A stretch of DNA of 7,020 nt from Desulfobacteraceae bacterium (GTDB lineage Bacteria; Desulfobacterota; DSM-4660; Desulfatiglandales; Desulfatiglandaceae): positions 1 to 7,020 of the forward strand of contig DSCZ01000535.1 in assembly GCA_011048855.1 (NCBI GenBank), given 5' to 3'. Below the pieces are notes generated by a model. That model saw nothing but the letters and a program-made list of their open reading frames with translations. It was not told the DNA's origin and ran no database searches. Every line of letters begins with the position of its first letter. The first letter of the stretch is position 1. Shown here piece by piece: positions 5,946 to 7,020 of this stretch. A program made the position numbers and the translations under genes.

Positions 5946-6346
5946 AAGGGGTCATTGTTGATTCGAATGTCATCCTGGATGTTTTTCTCAATGATTTGAA
6001 ATGGGCCGATTGGTCAGAATCGAAACTAGAGGAATATAGCGATCATGCTTTCCTGTACATCAATTCAATAATCTATTCTGAAATATCGATCGGATTTGAG
6101 CTTATAGAGGACCTGGAGTTTGCGATAAGCAAGGCTGGATTCCAACTGCTGGAGATTCCAAAAGAGGCACTCTTTCTGGCTGGAAAGGCATACATCAAAT
6201 ATAAGAGAAGAAAGGGAGTGAAAAGGACACCCCTGCCCGATTTCTTTATTGGCGCGCAAGCCGCGGTATTAAACCTGGAGTTGTTAACCAGGGATGTTTC
6301 AAGATATCGATCATACTTTCCTACCGTAAAACTGATAGCACCATAG
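5942..6346 (+). CDS. vapC: VapC-type toxin, PIN-domain ribonuclease
   Basis: 134 residues, a normal length for the family. A PIN domain spans almost the whole chain. The acidic residues expected to bind catalytic Mg/Mn are visible: Asp7 in VDSNVILD, Glu47 in IYSEISIGFE, Asp100 in PLPDFFIGAQA, and Asp118 in LLTRDVSRYRSYFP. All four are present, so the toxin should be active. By family knowledge VapC toxins cleave specific RNAs, often initiator tRNA or the 23S sarcin-ricin loop; the target here is unknown. It starts inside the antitoxin stop (4-nt overlap) with GAGGAG at 5932-5937. The pair is bracketed by 21-bp direct repeats and lies next to a dead defence gene, consistent with an acquired module. 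No clear terminator follows. Confidence 0.92.
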   Translation: MKGVIVDSNVILDVFLNDLKWADWSESKLEEYSDHAFLYINSIIYSEISIGFELIEDLEFAISKAGFQLLEIPKEALFLAGKAYIKYKRRKGVKRTPLPDFFIGAQAAVLNLELLTRDVSRYRSYFPTVKLIAP

Positions 6347-6378
6347 AAATTTTATGACTGGAATAGAACAGACTCATG

Positions 6379-6399
6379 AACCAGCTTTTTACGATGCCC
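6379..6399 (+). repeat. 21-bp direct repeat, right copy
   Basis: Partner of 5630-5650 (20 of 21 identical), 33 nt after the vapC stop. Its TTTTTACGA core (6386-6394) also forms the left end of a segment whose other end carries the same core inverted (6651-6659). Confidence 0.75.
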
Positions 6400-6496
6400 C
6401 CCGGAGTGCCGAAATGAAATTTTGGCCTGGCCCGCATATGTCAAAACTACGTTTCGACACTCCCACACTGCCGAACTGCAATTTGCCCTTCATGTT

Positions 6497-6521
6497 CTGT
6501 GGGAGCGGATTGTATCCGCGA
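6497..6521 (+). repeat. REP-like palindrome (GTGGGAGCGGAT ... ATCCGCGA)
   Basis: GCGGAT (6505-6510), loop TGT, ATCCGC (6514-6519), preceded by CTGTGGGA and followed by GA. This has the shape of the REP sequences known from Pseudomonas (GTGGGAGCGG, loop, CCGCGA), which are dispersed by RAYT-type transposases. The resemblance is from memory and covers the conserved flank as well as the stem. No RAYT gene is in the window. Confidence 0.55.
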
Positions 6522-6557
6522 AATCCTTTTGTCCGCTTCAAATCCCGCGAGGCGGCT

Positions 6558-6579
6558 ATCTGAAATCTGAAATCTTGAA
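6558..6579. repeat. Short heptamer repeat (ATCTGAA, two exact copies plus one with an insertion)
   Basis: ATCTGAA is repeated at 6558-6564 and 6565-6571, then ATCTTGAA at 6572-6579. It lies inside the repeat-rich segment between vapC and the pglZ remnant. It looks like simple intergenic repeat DNA with no evident function. Confidence 0.5.
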
Positions 6580-6597
6580 TGGCGCCGCACCCCCGTA

Positions 6598-6619
6598 TGT
6601 CGGGTTTCCATACCCGACA
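6598..6619. repeat. Hairpin TGTCGGGT-TTCCAT-ACCCGACA
   Basis: Perfect 8-bp GC-rich arms with a 6-nt loop, 30 nt from the inverted TCGTAAAAA end and about 60 nt from the last recognisable pglZ codon. It is likely part of the same dispersed intergenic repeat material. Followed by no T-run on either strand, so not a terminator. Confidence 0.55.
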
Positions 6620-6897
6620 CTTCTGGAACAGAAAGCCGGCAGCACCAAGGTCGTAAAAATACTCCATCGTGATGATGCACCAGATACCGCCCGCGAGCAG
6701 CTTCTCCCGTTCAATCAGAATTTTGACTTCCAGGGCACCCATCTGGTCCAGCCGGATAAGGTTCACCCCTTCGGGTAGTTCAAGCAGTGAGAGCGTGATC
6801 GCAAATTCCTGGTCCGGATCATTCCAGAAAACGATCCGTTGGTTTTCTTCAACAAAGAGCCGGTTCAGGGCTTTTTCGATCTGGGTTTTATGCATTC

Positions 6898-7020
6898 TTA
6901 ACCATCAAAGGCAGAAAGAGTAGAGAAGATCAAAGGTCGAAGGCGTTCCAGGAACAGCGCACATTCGGTCAATTGGCCTTTCACGTAAGCTTTGTCAAAA
7001 GAAATGAACACCACATAGTC
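6898..7020 (-). CDS. C-terminal 40 residues of an unidentified protein upstream of the pglZ remnant
   Basis: A frame open from the right edge ends at TAA 6900-6898, two bases before the pglZ start. It reads DYVVFISFDKAYVKGQL then TECALFLERLRPLIFSTL and SAFDG, a plausible protein end with a beta-like then helical stretch. The tight spacing suggests an operon with pglZ. In canonical BREX-1 loci the gene before pglZ is usually the methyltransferase pglX, but this tail does not resemble PglX ends I know, so I do not assign it. A 41-codon open frame could also arise by chance (roughly one in seven). Confidence 0.42.
   Translation of the reverse strand, partial: DYVVFISFDKAYVKGQLTECALFLERLRPLIFSTLSAFDG

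Larger units (their letters stand above)
6386..6659. mobile_element. Candidate small non-coding element bounded by inverted TTTTTACGA
   Basis: TTTTTACGA (6386-6394) and TCGTAAAAA (6651-6659) are perfect 9-bp inverted ends of a 274-bp stretch with no convincing gene. Its right end lies within about 20 bp of the point where pglZ homology stops. Inside are a REP-like palindrome and another 8-bp hairpin. This resembles a MITE or a composite REP element, but there is no flanking target duplication I can recognise and the ends are short. The third TTTTTACGA at 5637 shows that the core also occurs outside this segment. The boundaries are seen; mobility is inference. Confidence 0.35.
6389..6895 (-). 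pseudogene. pglZ: Truncated, frameshifted 5' remnant of BREX phosphatase gene pglZ
   Basis: The start (ATG 6895-6893, MHKTQIEKALNRLF) and residues 18-64 read like the N-terminus of BREX type-1 PglZ, including RIVFWNDPDQEF, LELPEGVNLIRLDQ and GALEVKILIERE. Family proteins continue with about Gly-Arg-Tyr-Leu-Val/Leu-Tyr-Ala-Pro. Here the open frame instead gives KLLAGGIW. Reading a second frame gives ARGRYLV, the expected sequence, which requires removing two bases at GGGAGAAG (6708-6701, minus strand), apparently a GA duplication. After Val (6678) homology ends in either frame, and the nominal 168-codon frame runs through repeat DNA to 6389. PglZ is normally some 800-900 residues, so the phosphatase core is absent and the gene cannot function. 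Seen: sequence and frames. Family assignment is from memory of PglZ N-termini. Confidence 0.75.

Noticed and set aside
5530..6660. Possible CRISPR array from the several short repeats
   Set aside because: Repeat units differ in sequence and length, and there is no regular spacer structure or cas gene.
6354..6778. Plus-strand frames (6354-6563, 6422-6778) after vapC
   Set aside because: They run through palindromic repeat DNA and the antisense of the pglZ remnant; no ribosome site or protein similarity.

Overview
The window looks like chromosomal DNA from an anaerobically respiring, Gram-negative bacterium. A sulfate-reducer-type Desulfobacterota (old Deltaproteobacteria) is my best guess. 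That guess rests on the style of the genes (Tat-exported molybdoenzyme operon, lipoproteins, VapBC, a BREX remnant, REP-like palindromes between genes) and not on any phylogenetic marker. GC is moderate in genes, and the gaps upstream of the operon are clearly AT-richer.

Layout. (1) Positions 1-991 hold two minus-strand genes for exported proteins: the start of a lipoprotein gene running off the left edge, and a 231-residue glycine-rich exported protein I do not recognise. (2) Positions 992-1530 are an AT-rich divergent intergenic region with two perfect inverted repeats close to the next operon. (3) Positions 1531-5510 are a three-gene plus-strand operon: a Tat-exported molybdopterin oxidoreductase catalytic subunit (825 aa), a four-cluster [4Fe-4S] electron-transfer subunit (269 aa), and a TorD/DmsD-type maturation chaperone (202 aa). 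No NrfD/DmsC-type membrane quinol subunit is present in the window; a weakly hydrophobic C-terminal tail on the iron-sulfur subunit might substitute as an anchor. The Cys at the expected metal-ligand position places the enzyme near the PsrA/PhsA/ArrA branch, but the substrate cannot be read from the sequence. (4) Positions 5511-5717 contain small tandem repeats, a 12-bp hairpin and the promoter region of the next module. (5) Positions 5718-6346 hold a VapB (AbrB-fold) antitoxin and VapC (PIN-domain) toxin pair with a 4-nt overlap. (6) Positions 6347-6660 are repeat-rich DNA, including a REP-like palindrome. (7) From about 6678 to 6895 on the minus strand lies the first ~75 codons of pglZ, the BREX phage-defence alkaline-phosphatase-fold gene, with a frameshift and no body. 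It is preceded two bases upstream by the end of another minus-strand reading frame that runs off the right edge.

How it works together. The three-gene operon is self-consistent: the chaperone loads cofactor into the catalytic subunit before Tat export, and the iron-sulfur subunit, which has no signal of its own, is carried out as a passenger and relays electrons. The right third looks like an accessory junction. A toxin-antitoxin cassette is bracketed by near-identical 21-bp direct repeats, the right-hand repeat shares its core in inverted orientation with the point where pglZ homology ends, and the defence gene there is dead. The most notable signal is this repeat-bounded junction between a toxin-antitoxin module and a decapitated BREX locus.
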